Origin: Silvimonas soli
GTDB taxonomy: Bacteria > Pseudomonadota > Gammaproteobacteria > Burkholderiales > Chitinibacteraceae
DNA: 64,000 nucleotides
Direction: 5' to 3'
Assembly: GCF_030035605.1 (NCBI RefSeq)
Contig: NZ_CP106736.1
Location: 186,001 to 250,000 of the forward strand
Both the position numbers and the translations under genes were made by a program. Under the pieces are notes generated by a model, which did not search any database, was not told the origin of the DNA, and was given only the letters and a program-made list of their open reading frames with translations. Position 1 is the first letter of the stretch, and each line of letters begins with the position of its first letter. Positions 62,177 through 64,000 of this stretch are shown piece by piece.

Positions 62177-63451
62177 TCAGGCCACCGCTTTTTCCGGATG
62201 CTTGCGAAAGAGATCCCGGAACACGGGCCAGATCTCCGACGCATCCCTGATTCGACGCATGGCAAATTCTTTATGCGTCTGGGCCACCATTTCATATTCG
62301 TACCAGAGGTTCTGCGGCTCCCCTTCGGTTATTTCGACATAGGCGTAGTACTGCAGCAGCGGCAGCAAGGTATTTACCAGCAGTTCGCGACACTGGGGTG
62401 AGTCGGAATCCCAGTTATCGCCATCCGAGGCCTGCGCCACGTAGATATTCCAGTCTGATGACGGATAACGCGCCTCGATAATCTGCCGCGTGAGTTTGAG
62501 CGCGCTGGAAACCACCGTGCCGCCGGTATCGCGGGCGTGGAAAAACTCATCCTCGTTAACCTCATACGCCTGCGTGTGATGGCGGATGAACACCACCTCA
62601 ATTTTCTCGTAAATGCGCGTCAGGAATAGATACAGGAGGATGAAGAACCGCTTGGCGATATCCTTTTTGTTTTCATCCATTGAGCCCGAAACATCCATCA
62701 CGCAGAACATCACCGCTTGCGTAGTCGGCATCGGGTTGCGCGTGCGGTTGGAGTATTTAAGGTCGAACGGATCAATAAACGGAATCGCCGCTACCCGCGC
62801 CTTGAGCAGATGGATTTTCTCCAGCGCGGCTTTCACCACCGGATCGTGCTCACCACGCGTTTCCAGCAACTGGTCGAGGTCTTCTTGCGCTTCATTCAGC
62901 TCGCGCATCGGCTCGGCGGATAACGCAATCCGGCGCCCGAGCGCGCTGCGCAAGCTACGCAACACGTGAATATTGGTCGGCGTGCCGTCGCTGGTGAACC
63001 CGGCGCGGACCGATTTGAAGGTGATGGTTTGTGTGAGTTGGCGCTTGATCAGATTGGGTAGTTCGAGTTCATCAAAAAAGAAATTGAGAAACTCCTCGCG
63101 CGACAGATCAAAAACGAAGTCGTCCTCGCCACCGCCGCCCTGCCCGGAACCACCGCTGCCACCGCCCCCGCCAGATTCGGGTCGGCTGATCTGATCGCCG
63201 CGCAGATACTCTTTATTACCGGGAAAAACCCGCTCCCACACGCCACCAGCGGCGTGACCCAGCGTGGGTTCGTTGACGTCCCGAACGGGGATGGACACTT
63301 TCTCCCCGCGTTCGATATCGGTAATGGACCGATCCTTGACCGAGCGGGCCACTGCATCGCGAATCTGGGTTTTGAACCGTTTAAGAAAACGCTCCCTGTT
63401 GACTGCCGATTTGTTCTTGCCGTTCAAACGCCGGTCTATCAGATGATGCAT
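62177..63451 (-). CDS. yeaH: YeaH/YhbH (DUF444) family protein
   Basis: A 424-aa protein of the DUF444 family. It contains a VWA-like fold with the MIDAS motif FCVMDVSGSMDENKK (about residue 250). A Gly-rich, low-complexity loop (about 92-108) separates the N-terminal domain, which includes LNGKNKSAVNRERFLKRF. Lies between prkA and spoVR, as in E. coli and many others. Probable partner or substrate of the PrkA kinase. Confidence 0.93.
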   Translation of the reverse strand: MHHLIDRRLNGKNKSAVNRERFLKRFKTQIRDAVARSVKDRSITDIERGEKVSIPVRDVNEPTLGHAAGGVWERVFPGNKEYLRGDQISRPESGGGGGSGGSGQGGGGEDDFVFDLSREEFLNFFFDELELPNLIKRQLTQTITFKSVRAGFTSDGTPTNIHVLRSLRSALGRRIALSAEPMRELNEAQEDLDQLLETRGEHDPVVKAALEKIHLLKARVAAIPFIDPFDLKYSNRTRNPMPTTQAVMFCVMDVSGSMDENKKDIAKRFFILLYLFLTRIYEKIEVVFIRHHTQAYEVNEDEFFHARDTGGTVVSSALKLTRQIIEARYPSSDWNIYVAQASDGDNWDSDSPQCRELLVNTLLPLLQYYAYVEITEGEPQNLWYEYEMVAQTHKEFAMRRIRDASEIWPVFRDLFRKHPEKAVA

Positions 63452-63542
63452 AACGCCCCCGAGCGGGATTAACCCTTGCCGGAAACGCCAGCGCGCTGCT
63501 ACTCGGCGCTGGTGCTCCCGGCCACCTCATCGATCTGCCTCG

Positions 63543-64000
63543 TCACGACGATTTGCGCACTCGCAGATACCATTCGCACAAGAGGCGCACCTGTTTGGGT
63601 GTGTAGCCCTTGGTGACCATGCGGTTCACAAAGTCCTCGTGCTTCTTCTGGTCTTCCGCACTGGCTTTGGCGTTAAACGAAATCACCGGCAACAATTCTT
63701 CCGTGTTGGAGAACATCTTCTTTTCGATCACCGTGCGCAGCTTTTCATAGCTGGTCCACGCCGGGTTTTTGCCGGCGTTGCTGGCCCGCGCGCGCAGTAC
63801 AAAGTTGACGATCTCGTTGCGGAAGTCTTTCGGGTTGGAGATCCCGGCCGGTTTCTCGATTTTCTCCAGTTCATTGTTGAGCGAGTTGCGATCAAAGCTC
63901 TCGCCAGTATCCGGATCGCGGTATTCCTGATCCTGAATCCAGTAATCGGCAAAGGTCACGTAGCGATCAAAAATGTTCTGACCATATTCAGAGTAACTCT
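63543..64000 (-). CDS. prkA: PrkA family serine protein kinase (5' partial)
   Basis: C-terminal 151 codons; the gene runs off the right edge. EYGQNIFDRY, then DYWIQDQEYRDPDTGESFDR and the C-terminal GYTPKQVRLLCEWYLRVRK are typical of YeaG/PrkA (about 640 aa). PrkA is an AAA+-containing stress kinase. Upstream part, with the ATPase Walker motifs, lies outside the window. First of the three-gene cluster with yeaH and spoVR. Confidence 0.93.
   Translation of the reverse strand, partial: SYSEYGQNIFDRYVTFADYWIQDQEYRDPDTGESFDRNSLNNELEKIEKPAGISNPKDFRNEIVNFVLRARASNAGKNPAWTSYEKLRTVIEKKMFSNTEELLPVISFNAKASAEDQKKHEDFVNRMVTKGYTPKQVRLLCEWYLRVRKSS

Noticed and set aside
1..64000. Prophage, transposase, CRISPR, toxin-antitoxin or defence island
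   Set aside because: No integrase, transposase, direct-repeat array or defence-family protein was recognised; RatA is named as a toxin but is a housekeeping START protein.

Overview
The window looks like core chromosome of a Gram-negative betaproteobacterium. The rpfE-type gene followed by recJ, the ratA-rnfH pair, outer-membrane lipoproteins and a Tat-exported EfeB all fit this. A secreted protein with repeated chitinase-A-N-like modules hints at the Neisseriales chitin degraders (Chitinibacteraceae and relatives). That placement is an inference from gene content, not from a marker gene. No rRNA, tRNA, CRISPR array, prophage or intact insertion sequence was recognised. Both ends cut through genes: efeO on the left and prkA on the right.

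Layout: (1) 1-2.7 kb, iron uptake efeO-efeB. (2) 2.8-6.2 kb, a large cytosolic GH63-like glycosidase convergent with a HAD phosphatase. (3) 6.7-12.05 kb, a tightly packed five-gene envelope operon: PerM/AI-2E permease, outer-membrane efflux lipoprotein, HlyD-type adaptor, DUF2955 membrane protein and a small GYGD-filter ion channel. This is the most unusual assembly in the window. (4) 12.1-18.7 kb, minus-strand genes for a cyclotransferase, a three-module secreted protein, RecJ, an RpfE-type protein, an aldo-keto reductase and dCTP deaminase. (5) 19-31 kb, mostly housekeeping: peroxiredoxin, PhoH/PIN, asparaginase, DnaB, RatA/RnfH, an OmpA-like lipoprotein, an AGE isomerase, adenine deaminase and thymidylate synthase. 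(6) 31-40 kb, a sensor kinase without a visible regulator, GreB, RluB, an orphan small protein, MutS and threonine aldolase. (7) 40.2-50 kb, a polyol catabolic locus: binding protein, two permeases, HAD phosphatase, ATPase, arabinitol/mannitol dehydrogenase and xylulokinase, with a divergent SorC-family regulator. The 552-bp control region between them carries several inverted repeats. (8) 50-60 kb, a DeoR-Gfo/Idh-UPF0303 operon, SuhB, TrmJ, ClsB-YbhP, NudB, CsdA-CsdE and a PQQ-type sugar dehydrogenase. (9) 60.5-64 kb, the conserved prkA-yeaH-spoVR stress cluster.

The polyol locus is the clearest functional story. An ABC importer brings in a pentitol or hexitol, the dehydrogenase oxidises it to a ketose (D-xylulose for D-arabinitol), XylB phosphorylates D-xylulose, and the SorC regulator senses a sugar signal. 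The HAD enzyme may remove wrongly made polyol phosphates. Two families of short dispersed repeats (GTAGCCCGGATGAAGC-like and GTAGGGTGGATT-like) sit in several intergenic gaps, one of them inside the polyol operon. A 433-bp gap before a 99-residue unknown gene holds a set of nested hairpins that could be a structured RNA leader.
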